Origin: Glandiceps talaboti
Lineage: Eukaryota > Hemichordata > Enteropneusta > Spengelidae
Direction: 5' to 3'
Assembly (NCBI RefSeq): GCF_964340395.1
Contig: NC_135557.1
Coordinates: forward strand, 15,374,867-15,438,866
DNA: 64,000 bases
This document shows positions 15,301 to 46,515 of the stretch, piece after piece; the first letter of the stretch is position 1, and each line of letters opens with the position of its first letter. The notes below the pieces were generated by a model. That model was not told the DNA's origin, ran no database searches, and saw only the letters and a list, made by a program, of their open reading frames with translations. The position numbers and the translations under genes were made by a program.

Positions 15301-17530
15301 TGACTTCATTACTATCAATTCCAAAAGTTATTTAGAAAATATTCATGGAGTATTCTATGCATTAAGTTACATTGATTCTGCATTGACTTGGTTGATATTG
15401 ATTGCTGGTAAAATTGTAATCGAAATCGAAGTCTATGCATTCGGAGAGGGGTATGTGTTGAACCATTTAGCGAGCTGGGCATTTGCTAACGTTCTTTCCA
15501 TAAATATTTGTAATAGATTGATAATTGAAAGTGAATTTGGTTGTGTTCAGAGGCGAAACTTGTTTATACAGTGATTTTTCCCGAGTTCGCCCACTTTCTC
15601 CTGATAACGATCGGTACCATTGTCAAAATGAACGCATGTCACGAGAAGCACAGTGAGGTCTTCGTCTGCCATGCATTATATCGTTGTACCATGTATCAAG
15701 TCGTCGTGTTTTACTGCATGCCCTTAATTGAATAAATACCATCGCCAGTCGCACATTGAACAGTTTATCTAGTCACCTGCTAAGAGGTAAATTTTTGTGG
15801 GATCGTCTGTCGAGATTGAAGTGACGTAGGTAACGTAGATGGGTAAAACTGATCACTCAATTCATGCTCATCAGAACAAATATTACTGCCAAGATATCCC
15901 TGTTTGCAGACGGTGTACGGTAACTTCCGTTGGTTTTATTTTCAATTCAGGGGCGAAAATCAATAGCTAGAAAGTAGCACGAAAGTAATAAAAAGTGACA
16001 ATGTGACACTTCTGTACGTCATGTAAAATGAACTTGCCGATACAACCAGAAACTATATACAACAATTGCAACAAGTGAAGTTGCGTCCCAAATTATCGCG
16101 TGATCTCGTCTCTTAAATGATGTGGCAAATTGTGCGGTAATTGCGGAAGGTTCAAAACATTTTGTTTACGAACGAATTATTCTCTGAAGCCGTACGTCGT
16201 TACAAGGGTCACTTTGACTTGCATCCATGGACGAGGCAGTTGATTACATGGTAAAGGTTGGTTCTACACGATCTTTTATAGTATTTGAAATATTGAAAAA
16301 ATGGCAATTTTAAACAATTTTACAACCTTAATATTTTGTACATTGTCCTTTTTGTCCAAACCCTGTGTAATTAAACCCCATCTCTAGTATTAAGTATCCG
16401 GATTCACGTTGTCTGAACAATACCATGCCACGTCTTTTAATGTCTGTACATGTGTAAACAACCCTTGATATTTCTAACCCTCTGAACGCCTATCGCAACA
16501 TTCATGCACGTTGTGTAGGACTGGTTAGGAAGTATCTTACCGAAGATCACTGTACGCCGTGAAAGCAAACATTGCACTACACCAAAAACACTCGATCGGT
16601 TGTAATTATCAATATCAATATATATATGCTGAACTCGAAACCAAGATCCTCAAAATACTAGGCAGGCGCATTACAACCGGACCCCCCCCCCCCGACCAAT
16701 CGATGTCATTACTACTCGACATTACCCCTCTATCGTACGACACATACAATTTCGTGATTCTCATTCTATACCATCTCCGGAGCTCTTTAAGACACTTTTC
16801 CCTACAAGATAAATGATATATTATAAGTGTTGCGAGGAACTGGAGTCGGCTTCTATCTCAGCACTCCGTGGTACTCACACTATCACACTTGGCCCAGGGC
16901 TCGGAATTAGTCACGTCTGAGAAGAGATCTCTGCTTACCAGAATCACCTACCCGAGTGATTGCTGGATGATTTAATTCTCGTTTTATATCATTCGAATAC
17001 GATGAAATTTACACAAAGATTAAAACAGACAATCACGTCTGAAAATCACGCCATTTTTAATATTAGCTGACACTTTTCTTTTGCCAATCATATGAATTTT
17101 GCTGACATCATGTATGCCCAGAATCGTAATCGCAAGTCTAATTCTTAATCCACCCATTTAAAATGGCTGACATATGGCCTACAATTCCGAAATATGATAT
17201 TTTAGATCGTAACCTCACCCCCCCCCTGTTTTCCTTTAGGAGCAACCTGCGACGTGAGAAATGGCGAAATATGATGTGTATGTATATTTGTATAGCCAAT
17301 TTGAAAATGTTTGTTTAAATTGTTTGAATGCTTATCTAATTTATATTGTCATATTGTCCGATATACAAATGTAATTGGAAATAAGTTAGCATATATAAGA
17401 ACCTTCCAGCATTAGCCTTTAGTCATACGCAAGACAGTCAATATATGTTGCAATCTGATTAAAATCTGATGTTAGATAGGCTGGTTTTTTCCTGTATTTA
17501 CCTTTATTCCATCGTTATTGCGTCTTTTAC
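12371..17530. other. gene-poor stretch, no gene seen
   Basis: About 5 kb with only chance open frames (such as 13597-13800, 14861-15052, 15383-15574 and 16559-16816). None shows a conserved motif or convincing splice signals. Homopolymer tracts occur near 16681 (C) and 17218 (C). I cannot exclude single small exons or regulatory DNA. Confidence 0.45.
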
Positions 17531-17536
17531 GTTAGT

Positions 17537-17583
17537 TTTTTTTTCCTGGGCGAACGGCTTTCCAACGCCCAGGAAAAAAAAAA
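17537..17583. repeat. short perfect inverted repeat (hairpin)
   Basis: A run of T followed by CCTGGGCG is mirrored, after the 13-nt loop AACGGCTTTCCAA, by CGCCCAGG followed by a run of A. The stem is perfect over at least 16 bp. Either strand could fold, and no transcript or element around it is recognised. Confidence 0.85.
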
Positions 17584-18000
17584 CTATAGCAATAGTAATA
17601 AAGTTATATAGTATACCATGTGACAACAGCCTCTGTCGAGGAACACCATATCATATAATATATTCATAACCACATATTCGTACATGGATTTAAACGGCTG
17701 TGGCTGTTATTGTAAACGGTATTACACTAACTATATGTTTAGGTATCCAACATTGTCTAATTTGGTTTAATGATCAGCCAATTGAGCCAATACAAAATAT
17801 TTGAATGGATGTGTTTGAACGAAGCGAAACGATGTCCATTTAAGTTATCCATACATACTAATCTAACCAAACAAATGTATTGTCGACTGGACAAAGACAT
17901 ACTTCACCTAGATATAGATGTAGGAAATATTTTGAAAAGTTACACTACACAATGTCAAACGACAATAATCTCTTTTGCATGTTGAGGGCGCAACGAAGTA

Positions 18001-18111
18001 TTTATGTATGTATGTATGTATGTATGTATGTATGTATGTATGTATGTATGTATGTATGTGTGTGTGTGTGTACATGTATGTATGTATGTATGTATGTATG
18101 TATGTATGTAC
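18001..18111. repeat. (ATGT)n / (GT)n microsatellite
   Basis: Two ATGT blocks flank a short GTGT stretch. The flanking frames reading MYVCMYVC are artefacts of the repeat. Confidence 0.95.
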
Positions 18112-18766
18112 TACGTCAATTCACTATATTTTGAAGTGATCGTTTGAGTGAATAAAAACACCGTCACGTTTCGTCAATTTTTTTTTAATTTCATTTATTT
18201 CAAGCTAGAATCCGAAATATCTCCTATATTCCTTGCAATTTCTGTACTTGTTGCATCTATTCGTTGAGCTGTAGTATTACGTCCACCTAAATCGCAGATA
18301 AATTTGTTGTTCTTTTTTTGTTCTGTGGCCTAATGGACAATCGGTTGATTTACGATGCATGTGTGCAAATGACATCTGTGGTCGGTGCAATGTCAAATTT
18401 TAGATAAAGTTACATCTTTTTTTTTTCAATTAATACAATTGTTATTTAAATATCATATTGTTGAAGGCACGGGAAAATTAGAACAACATCCCACATAAAG
18501 GCCATTATATCTTCGCAGTAACAATTACTCATAACCAACTATACATAAGTACTGTATACACAGACACTGTAATCCACTTCCAAAGAGTCGATTGAGGGGG
18601 CTATAGATAAGCACACACACATACAAAAGGTCTTGGTGGTATGTACATAGAATGACCTAGGGTACTTCACTGTATTGATGGGGGTTTCCCTACTTCTATT
18701 AAACACGTATCACATACGATAACACACAACACGTTTTATCTACGTCAGCGTATACACTAGTCTTTC
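18112..18766. other. intergenic, no gene seen
   Basis: AT-rich DNA with poly-T runs. No supported exon. Confidence 0.45.
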
Positions 18767-18893
18767 GACTATCATCATTTTGTAAGGCACACTAAGTGCA
18801 CCCCTAGCGGCGAACCCGCGAAAATGATTAAATTTGGACACTAAGTTATCTCACTTCTTGCGGTTTCGTGCGCCTTACAAAGGGACGATAGTC
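18767..18893. mobile_element. small foldback / MITE-like element
   Basis: The left arm GACTATCATCATTTTGTAAG is matched in inverted orientation by CTTACAAAGGGACGATAGTC at the right end, about 4 mismatches over 25 bp. The element is about 127 bp with a GC-richer centre (CCCCTAGCGGCGAACCCGCG). I see no clear target-site duplication, so class and origin are uncertain. Confidence 0.5.
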
Positions 18894-21800
18894 AGGAGTG
18901 TGACGGCAAGACTATATATACGCTAACAGTGGACACAACATTGTTATTGATATGAACGCATACATTATTTTATACACTGGTCAATATGTAATTTTAGAAT
19001 CCAAAATGGTCGCCGACAACTATTTAAATGGTTTTGGTATATATTTTGGATCTTTGATAATTATTTCAATCAGTAAATTCAAAATCATAACGTTTATTCA
19101 GAGTATTATTGTACGTACAATAACAAACTGTTTACACATTTATTAACCTTATGCAATGTATTGAGCTCCAAACACAGACTTTGTCAATGGTGTTTCAGAA
19201 TTGATTTGTCAAGCAGGGAGACATGATAAAGTAGGTTTTTTTCCAAAATATATACATCACCAACCACATGGCCACTCTACACAATAAGGGAAAATACGAG
19301 ACTGCTGATATCCGTAAAAACAAGATGGTGAACATCAAAAGTACTTTATTATTTTCAAATGGACCAAGATACATAAAGATACACACCTTGTATATGGTAA
19401 TATTTTGAGTGATTTTAATAAGTTTTTTTTTTGTAGGGAACTTGGTCACTGAGTGTATCAACAGTAATGTTCTCATATTCAAGAATACAAGTTACCTATT
19501 TGTTACGAAGCATATCCTTGATGACACACGCTATACCAATCTTTCCAACTGATCTAATCTAAATACACTTTGAATATCAGCATCGGTTCTGGCTGCATAG
19601 AGGGCGTCGTTGATAGCGAAGTAAACAGAGCTTTACAGAAAGACTGGTGGTAAGCTAACATTTTGTAAAAAATACAATTGATGTTGCTAGGGTTTAACAT
19701 TAATGAAAATGAACAAACCATATTAAAATGGTCAATATCCTCCAATACTTACTCGAATATACGCACATATCTGTCTTTCTCTCGACTATATCAGTCGATT
19801 TTTGAAATTGTTTACTTCGATTCAAATTAACAGTGTCTTTAGTTCATTCATTATGGACTTTATTGTAAAGGATATGTTTTATCTTACCTAAGCAGAGAAG
19901 ATACAAAGAGTATTCGGACATCCTCCCAAGAGAAGGACATTGAATTGTGGGTACTTTGGGTATTCTAAACAAGACTGGTCGAAGACTGAATAATTCTCCG
20001 CAATTAAATTGTGACGACAATCTGTATGTAACCTTTCCACATTAGTTGTTATGAATGTATGTGCCATGGAGTATATATCAATGTGAAGCTTGCATTCATA
20101 AGATATTGTCTGAATACGCAGGTTTAGCCAGGAAATAAACACCGCCACCAATACATTGTACTTCTTCTGCTGAATATTATTTTAATGTAACAGCATTGTT
20201 GTCGTAACAAGTTCACTTAACTATTCTTATGAAAATGAATAATAAAACATTAAAATCAAAATAGAGGAAAAGACCTATTTCAAAAATGAAATCGCGCCTT
20301 TGTATACTTCAGTATTCTACCCCTCAACATCTACTCTCCGACAATGAATATGAGTATATTGCTACGTTAGTCTAGCACCCCCAAGAGTCTGAAAAGAATA
20401 GCATTTATATTTGAAACAATACAAGTAAACGTTCCATCCTTGCATGGATACTTACCTGGATTTTACACACGTACAGAAATTGTTGACATGTGGGTCATTA
20501 AATTGCTTGAATCGATTTTATCATTACCGAATTGGTGACACATAATTGTTTATATTAACCAAAGGAACACTAAAGTCGTTGTTATCAGTTTTCACTCTGG
20601 CATAAACCACTTGCAAAGGCGTACGTATGTCAAAATACAGATGTAGTTTCTGGTCCTGGCCCTACATATAAAAATTGTAGTTTGATTGTAGTGGTACCAA
20701 AATCTTAGCCGTTATATTTCTTATTCATTTTAGCAATACGAAATTCAGTATGGTGCACCTACCTCGTCGAATCTATAAGTACAATATTTACATTTAATGG
20801 AGGCATAAAGTAATTTTCAATGACAACTCTCTAAATTCGACCACATGAAATAGTTAAAAAATACTGTTTCGCCATCTTGTCTTCAAGGAAATGAAATAAG
20901 CAGTCTCTTATTTCCTCAAAGGGTGAACACAGTTTTCGGCGGCCATTTTGGATTCTACTGAGGAGTCATTTCGACCCCTTTTTTAAAATGTTGTTCGGTG
21001 ACTTGACTTTCTGATAATAACTGTGAATTGATATTTATCTTGAACAAAGTTTTAATAACACAAAAGCACATCATACTATACAATTAAGTTAACTGTGCCA
21101 TACTCGTATCTACTTGAGTGTGTTTATTATTGGTAAAAACAAATACAATTTCAGACCACATTCTTTTATGGTCATGAGATACAATGGACATAATACACGT
21201 TGTACTATGCGCTGTGCACTACAACTGTCAGCTGATAATCACTTGATTTCGTGGTAATACCGTCATATGTTGACTGCATATCACAAGATTAGTGCATTGG
21301 CCAGAGTACCTGCGAAACTAGGGAAATCCCCTTACATGTACCTGCTTAAAATATCGGTAATATCTATATTTAGCTTGGCTGGTATCAAAATGAAACCCCG
21401 ATAAAATAAGCATGGAGGAAGAAAAATACACAACGTTATTACCAGTTCCTTACTCAATTATTTACTCACTTGCATGATAATACCAAGTTGTAGTTTCAAT
21501 GTGAATTTATTTCTAGTTGTTACGGGTTGGTGGACTTAGACTGACTCGTTATGACGTCACTGTGCCATCACTAAATCGTTGAATCACTATACACTCTAAT
21601 AGCACATGCCATTGGGTATGTTTTCTCTATATATGTGCTTTTAGCTGTGTGCACATGAGTTTATACTTGGATCTATACACAGGTGTGTTCCCAGTTATCA
21701 AGGAAAGACAACATCACACTCCGCTTTAGTAGAATAAAGAACTGAGAAGACAATAATACTAATCTTTATTGTCCAGATATGGGTTTTGCGGATTGAGGGG

Positions 21801-22375
21801 GTGCGGCGGAAGGGGCCCGACTTTAGGAGAGCCCGTGAGTCGTAAGACTGAGGCTTTATCATTTCCTATTGAAGCAAAAACACACGTTTGCCATCAATAA
21901 TTTTGACGTTTTAGAGACAATAATTAAGGGATATTATACTGAACATAGATCGACGCATGTCTCATGCAGGTTGATTTCAGTATGTTCATATCTCGAGCTC
22001 CTTGCATTGCGCTACGTGTATACTTATCATTGGAGTTGTAGGAAAAAAAAAACACACACACACACACACAGCTGCTAATGCACGGAAAAATAAAAAACAT
22101 GCAACACACAATTACTGTTAACAGGGTTTGGCATTTAATAAAATTCTTGATAATTGTATTATGCAACAGATTTTTTTGACAACATGACTGTAAGTTACAA
22201 CTGTTTATAATTGTACGGAGCGACCGCGAACGTCCTCTAATATTTGTACATCTTGGAGCGATTCCAAAGATTCCTCTAATACCAATATGTGACTAAATTC
22301 GCCACAATCGCCAAATAGAAAACTGCAAAATTTTAGGAGGAATTCCTAGAGCCATTGTTTAAATATCGTTGGCTT
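18894..22375. other. gene-poor stretch with one unassigned candidate exon
   Basis: No convincing gene. One minus-strand frame (20151-19888) ends in TAG followed at once by a consensus GTAAGA donor, so it could be part of a non-coding or UTR exon. Its sequence matches nothing I know. Other frames (19195-19482, 19554-19745) lack support. Confidence 0.35.
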
Positions 22376-22530
22376 CCACCATGATAGCGCGTACACGTAC
22401 CCAGGATACCAACAATTGCAACACGCATAGCAATTTTGTAGCAGATAACCCAATTACCCTAAAAGGGACTCAATAAAGTTTTATCTTATCTTATCTTATC
22501 TTATCTTATCTTATCTTATCTTATCTTATC
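22376..22530 (+). mobile_element. retroposon 3' end with (TCTTA)n tail
   Basis: A sequence ending GGGACTCAATAAAGTTT runs directly into about ten copies of the pentanucleotide TTATC/TCTTA (22481-22530). A 3' end followed by a short tandem tail is typical of SINE/LINE copies. The 5' limit is not visible, so the start given is approximate. Confidence 0.45.
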
Positions 22531-22687
22531 AATGAGAAAGACAGTAGCCCAGAATTTCAGCGACTGACCTTTGGGCAAAGTGTCCAGCCGTGAAACACAA
22601 AATTTCTGGCCGGGTAGAGCTCGCGATTTCTCCATAGCAATACATAGGGTGATGATTATAGGTACATGATAACTTTGTTTATGCTGT

Positions 22688-22937
22688 CGAGAATGCAAGT
22701 GGTTACCACTTTAGTTTGATACTGTTTTCGGCAGAATCAGTGATCGTTTCATTTTATTGACACATTGTTACTAAGCTCTCGAACGCCGCTTTGGTAGAAC
22801 GGCGAACAAAGAAGACAATACCTTTCTTTATTCTGTTGAGCGTCAATGAATTCAAGTGGTTACCACTCAAGTTTGAAACTATTTTCGGCAGAAGCCGTGA
22901 TCGTTACGTTTTATTAACAAATTGTTACCAAGCGGTT
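22688..22937. repeat. diverged direct repeat pair (about 85 bp each)
   Basis: 22690-22775 and 22855-22937 share CAAGTGGTTACCACT, TTTCGGCAGAA and CAAATTGTTACCAAGC-like blocks in the same order. This looks like an old local duplication with no coding support. Confidence 0.6.
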
Positions 22938-23690
22938 GTTGTTGACGAAATTGTGGTTCGGAAAACAAACGGCTGCTAGTTTTACGAAAATGGTTAACCT
23001 TATATGGCGTTAAGCCCTTCCTCCAGTTTGACATGACAGCTGTTTTCGTGGTATAGAACTTTATTCATAGACCATTTTGTAACTAAAATGGCATGATGTA
23101 ATCCAGTGACTTCGATTAATCGATCACCACTTACAAGAGGGCGTGCCGTTCTAGGTTATGAGCATACAATGTTTAGGATAACTGACATGTTAGTTAGACG
23201 TTGTTAAGTGTCTTGGTAAACTTGTCAAATGTTCACCCGTCAAACAAACAAACAAACAAACGAACAACAGTTCTTCTTGTCACCTAATATGGTCACAATC
23301 AATACGTATGTATTTCAAACAACACTATTTCATAGAATAAGAGATTTGGGGGTACCAACCAGTGTCTATAACATGATATTGTTGAACTATATAGCAGTGC
23401 CAGTAGTAAGTGTGTTGAACCAACAACAACGTTAACGCAAGCCATTTTATCAAGAGTTTTAAGTATAAAAACATACTATATCAACAACAGTCGATAAAAG
23501 ATCTTCTGCAAAATTTCTAAACTATAGTGGAATGTGTTATATTCTGTGTATAAGGAGGACTTCACCTTGACTATACATGTCGTTATTCATTTATTTGACC
23601 ATATATTTCTAATACAAATATTTCATAGCGACTGAGCCCATCTCCTTAATTTAAGTAAAACTGACACTAAGCAGCAGGTCGCATGACAGT

Positions 23691-42063
<18,373 letters not shown>

Positions 42064-42282
42064 TCTAATATTTATTTTTGTTCAATTGTTTCTGAAAAAT
42101 AGAGAAGAAAATTGATTGTTGTACATCTGATGCTAAGAAACCAATAACACAGGCACAATATGGAAAACAACGGAAAACATAACTACCTGAACTAGACACT
42201 CATATATGAAAAAAAAAAAAAATATATATATATATATACGTACAGGAAAATGCAACATTTCATCAAACATACAAAATCACCA

Positions 42283-42620
42283 TTTTAACATGATACTGTC
42301 CTATTTAGATAGTCTAACTGGACGAACAATATCATAAATACACATACCCACATACATTTCCATAAATATAAGAATATTATAGGTCATGAATAAAAACGTC
42401 ACAGCCTAAAGTTGGAAGTTTTCGCCTTCTGATTGGACGGCTACCTACCCTAGTCCTTAGTAACGTCGTCTGACGCATTTATATACCACTCTATTCTCCA
42501 AGCACTAAAGCAACCTTTGTAACGATAATTTACAAGGCTTATGAATATCAAGTATTGTAAATTACCGTTAATCTCACGCCAGTACCGCAAGTTACGGAAT
42601 TATTCATTTCAACTTCTCTT
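42283..42620. repeat. direct duplication, copy 1 (lacks the MITE)
   Basis: About 340 bp closely matching 43547-44351 in order (for example ATTTCCATAAATATAAGAAT, ATTGGACGGCTACCTACC, CAAGCACTAAAGCAACC). Copy 1 lacks the 470-bp insert found in copy 2. Confidence 0.9.
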
Positions 42621-42727
42621 TGGAACTGATTCAAAACAATGGCCCAGCCCATTGTATATAGACCATAATTTTAAAACTTCTGCTGCATGTATGTCCATCT
42701 GCCTGTCTGTATATACGTACGTACGTA

Positions 42728-42738
42728 CGCATGTATGC

Positions 42739-42775
<37 letters not shown>

Positions 42776-42939
42776 TACATACATACATACATACATACAT
42801 ACATACATACATACATACATACATACATACATACATACATACATACATGCATACATACATACATACATACATACATACATGCATACATACATACATACAT
42901 ACATACATACATACATACATACATACATACATACATACA
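42728..42939. repeat. (GACA)n-(CATA)n microsatellite
   Basis: About 45 bp of ACAG/GACA then about 165 bp of CATA with two CATG interruptions. Long open frames in every phase on both strands here (YIHT, MYVC) are artefacts. Confidence 0.97.
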
Positions 42940-42984
42940 ATAAAAGCGCCCATGAGAATTCCAGAAAACACAAAAAATAATACG

Positions 42985-43121
42985 AGTATAGGGTGTCCTT
43001 GACTCCCGCCTATTCTTTCCCGTACCGGTATCGGCATTTTCTTTCTTATCTTACCACTGACCTGTATACGCGGTATAGCTTATATATTGTTGAATTTTTT
43101 TTTTGTGTGTGTGTGTGTGTG

Positions 43122-43175
<54 letters not shown>

Positions 43176-43275
43176 TGTGTGTGATTTATTTACTGACTCA
43201 TGATTGACTGATGCCCTCATTTGCACATGTCAGTCACACTGATTACGCCTACCTTGGGTACAATGGAATATATTG
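42985..43275. repeat. dispersed repeat with internal (GT)n
   Basis: Blocks TCCCGCCTATTCTTTCC, ATTTGCACATGTCAGTCACA and TTACGCCTACCTTGGG recur at 54147-54270 and more weakly at 55535-55605. Here the copy is split by about 80 bp of GT repeat (43104-43183). Confidence 0.7.
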
Positions 43276-43546
43276 TTTGATACTGTTTCATTTAACTTCC
43301 ATGGCAAACACACGTATACAATGGCATGTACACAAGCTCGGTAAAAACATATCAAGCTCAATAAATCGACCAATGCATGCGTCGAATAAGTTATTTTGAA
43401 ACAAATTTCGTCACACTTCTGTACCAGAATTTGGTAGAGGGCTTTAACGTTAGGTTCAGGCGAGTTACAAGTAGAACCCTGATCATACATCCACTGTCTG
43501 AACAATGATCATACAGTTACTTTTTTTATTTGTCGTACTTTTTGTA

Positions 43547-44351
43547 TATTTTAATATGATTCTGTCATATTTAGATAACCTAACTGGACGAAAAATATCA
43601 TAAATACACATATCCACATACATTTCCATAAATATAAGAATATAATATGCCCTCATGAATAAAAACATCACAGCCTACATATGGCAATTTTCGCATTTTA
43701 ATTGGACGGCTACCTACCCTAGTCCTTATGTCGTCGGACGCATTACAACGGAAATCATAAACCCTGAATCAAAACGTCTTCTGGTTCAACAAAAATCTCA
43801 TTGACATTGCTATATTCTATTGGCTGGCTAGACAAAAATCTTGCCAACAGTGTTTTGTCAATTGTCTGGCGTGCCAAACTTCTTTACCAATATTGTTACA
43901 CTTTCTTTGCGTGAGCTACCATTATCTTAGGAGATCAACGCCAAATTCATATGTCCCTGTCTGGTAAACCTAAGGTCTGGCGCGTTCTTTGATATTTTTG
44001 AGACAGTCAATTGACTAAAATGTATCAATTGTAGTTCAGTTCTTGTTGTGCCAGACCATAACATGTGAAAATATTAATTAGATTTTTGTCGAGCCAGACG
44101 CGAACATTTACAACATCAAAGAGATATTTTGTCTGGCCAGACAAAAACAGGCAATGTTAGTGGGATTTTTGTCGAACCAGGCGACGTTTTGTTTCAGGGT
44201 TTGTGATTTCCGTTGTACCACTCTATTCTCCAAGCACTAAAGCAACCTTTGTAACGGTAATTTACAAGGCTTATGAATTTCAAGTATTGTAAATTACCGT
44301 TAATCTCGCACCAGTACCGCACGTTACAGAATTATCCATTTCAACTTCCCT
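43547..44351. repeat. direct duplication, copy 2 (contains the MITE)
   Basis: Second copy of 42283-42620, interrupted by the MITE at 43746-44215. The offset is about 1.26 kb and identity is high apart from scattered changes. Confidence 0.9.
43746..44215. mobile_element. MITE, TA target site, 65-bp terminal inverted repeats
   Basis: The left end CAACGGAAATCATAAACCCT and the inverted right end CAACGGAAATCACAAACCCT continue to match for about 65 bp (about 8 mismatches). TA flanks both ends, as for Tc1/mariner-type transposition. The element is 470 bp with no coding capacity. Inside, TCTGGC/GCCAGA-type motifs recur many times. The near-empty copy at about 42476-42492 differs by 5 nt at the site. 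Confidence 0.92.
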
Positions 44352-44743
44352 TTTTTCTTCTTTTTTTTTTTTGGGGGGGGGGGTTGTCCTCAAGAGAGGC
44401 ATTCCATTTACATCCTGCTTATTCTTTTCTGTGGACGTGTACATTTGTTGACAGCAATTGTCATGAGTACAGATTGCACTTTTGACAACTGTCTGGATTT
44501 TTAAACAGTGATCAACATATTATTAGAGAACGACGTAATGCGACATACTACTTACCGTTTGTACGATTACCAAGGTACAACAAATATCTGTGAATATATG
44601 TCCATTTGCAAACATCGACAACTTACAGATTCAAAAGACAACGCTCTGAGTTCCGGAAGAGGGCATTTCCATAGCGTCAGTCACTATTTTGTTTTGAGAA
44701 ATAGAATTCCCGTTCCGGGATTCAGAATTAGATCTTTTAGTAG

Positions 44744-44803
44744 CGTGTTTGTTTGTTTGTTTGTTTGTTTGTTTGTTTGTTTGTTTGTTTGTTTGTTTGT
44801 TTG
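44744..44803. repeat. (TTTG)n microsatellite
   Basis: About 60 bp of GTTT/TTTG tetranucleotide. Confidence 0.97.
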
Positions 44804-45317
44804 CTTTTTAATAGGGACTATTTCATGAGCCCTGGTTGTCATATAACGTTTTGGTGATTTGACAAATATTGTGATTACATACAGACTCGGACTTCACAAC
44901 GACAAAGATTTGTGAAGTTTATCAGAGGTAGTCATACTTTATGACTTGTACTCCGGCATGGGCGTTAAATTTCGACAGACAGGGTATTAACCAATCAGAA
45001 TCAATCAGAGAGAATCATGAAGAGTGTGTATGAGTCGAGTTGCAAATTTATCTAATGTCTACATATATCACACCGGTATATTTTGGAACACGTCAGATAC
45101 ACTGAATGCCCTCGTTGCTAATACATTATTATGCAACTGCATGGCTATATTACCTGAACTTTAACTTATACAGAGATATTTTGGCAGACACATATACACA
45201 TTCATTTGGATATATTGACTGCCTCACAGTATTACTTAAGTGTATGGTAGGTAAATGAAGGGATCAATTTTGCAAAGTCAAAGGTGAAGGACTGCTTCTG
45301 AGGTGTGAATGTTCAAA

Positions 45318-45456
<139 letters not shown>

Positions 45457-45928
45457 GACAGAAAGAGTGGGAGAAAGAGAGACACATATATAGAGAGACA
45501 GACAAAGGGAAGCATACACGTACACAAATGCAATCGCATGGTCGTCACCCAATTCATCTCTGAATTTTGGTTGTAGAAGTAATTATGGAGACGCCATGAG
45601 AAATTATTAATTTACTCGTTAAACGACCGCTCCTGGGGTTTAATTTGGTTCAAATGATAAGCAAAATGTTTCGCCCCCCACCCCTCAGACCATCAGAATT
45701 TTCATGCCCCCCCCCCCTTTGATCCCCCCCCCCCAATTTCTCCCTCCCCCGCCGTAAATTCTGATCCCAGCCTAACAGTATGACAAACGTAAATGTATGA
45801 CTTAGTTCTTGTCCGTACTAGAAAATGTCGGTCTAATTTTCTACAGCTGAAGAATTCGGACCCTCGAATCTAGTATGATTCTATCAACATATGCTAACAG
45901 AAAAAAAAAATATTATTATTTTACTTAC

Positions 45929-46515
45929 GCAATTACACAACGCCTGTTCAACCTTGGGTGTGAGAAGATTCGAATTGATACGCCATGGTTCTGAAAGGAT
46001 TTCTTGACATTCCAGATCAGAGAATGACGCACAACGCCGTATATACAGAATCAAAGTGGGCGGGACTAATACTTTTGATGAGTAGGGCATTAATTGCGCA
46101 AGTGCCATAGTGATTTGGTGAATATACTATTAGAAGTACATTTTACGCTGACAGTTTTTAGCCAGTCGAAGTATTTTATGTAATTCAGCATTAATATTCA
46201 TTACTTAAGGTACTCCAATGTATGCAGGTATTCTGTTCGTTAACAAGGACGCCATCACTATACCTAACTGTACATAGTCTGACCTCACAACAACTTTTAT
46301 TTGATAACGAGCTGGGCGGCCAGAGCTGTTATTGTTTTATGTCCAGTACTACTCGTCAAAAGGCCACATATACATTGATTCGAGGCTATGTTTTTGTATT
46401 TCTCGAATCAATTCGCTAGCTGAAGAGTCACGTAAAACATGGCCTATGACAACACCTCACATGTCTGGACCGTCTCGTTACACGTTACGTTAGTTAATTC
46501 TACGCCTAAAAGACG
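45929..46515. promoter_or_regulatory. divergent intergenic region between the two Ig-family genes
   Basis: The Ig gene reads left and the receptor gene reads right from here. A minus-strand frame from 46108 ends at a consensus donor (GTAAGT at 45928) and is a candidate first (UTR) exon for the Ig gene, whose signal-peptide exon is preceded by a UTR acceptor at 42092. If so, about 400 bp (46109-46515) would contain a shared, bidirectional promoter. Inference from geometry only. Confidence 0.35.

Noticed and set aside
19888-20151. Possible minus-strand exon before a GTAAGA donor
   Set aside because: The frame closes with TAG directly at the donor, no domain is recognisable and no partner exon was found.
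42609-43037. Long overlapping open frames (MYVC, YIHT repeats) on both strands
   Set aside because: All arise from (CATA)n and (GACA)n microsatellites, which lack stops in every frame.
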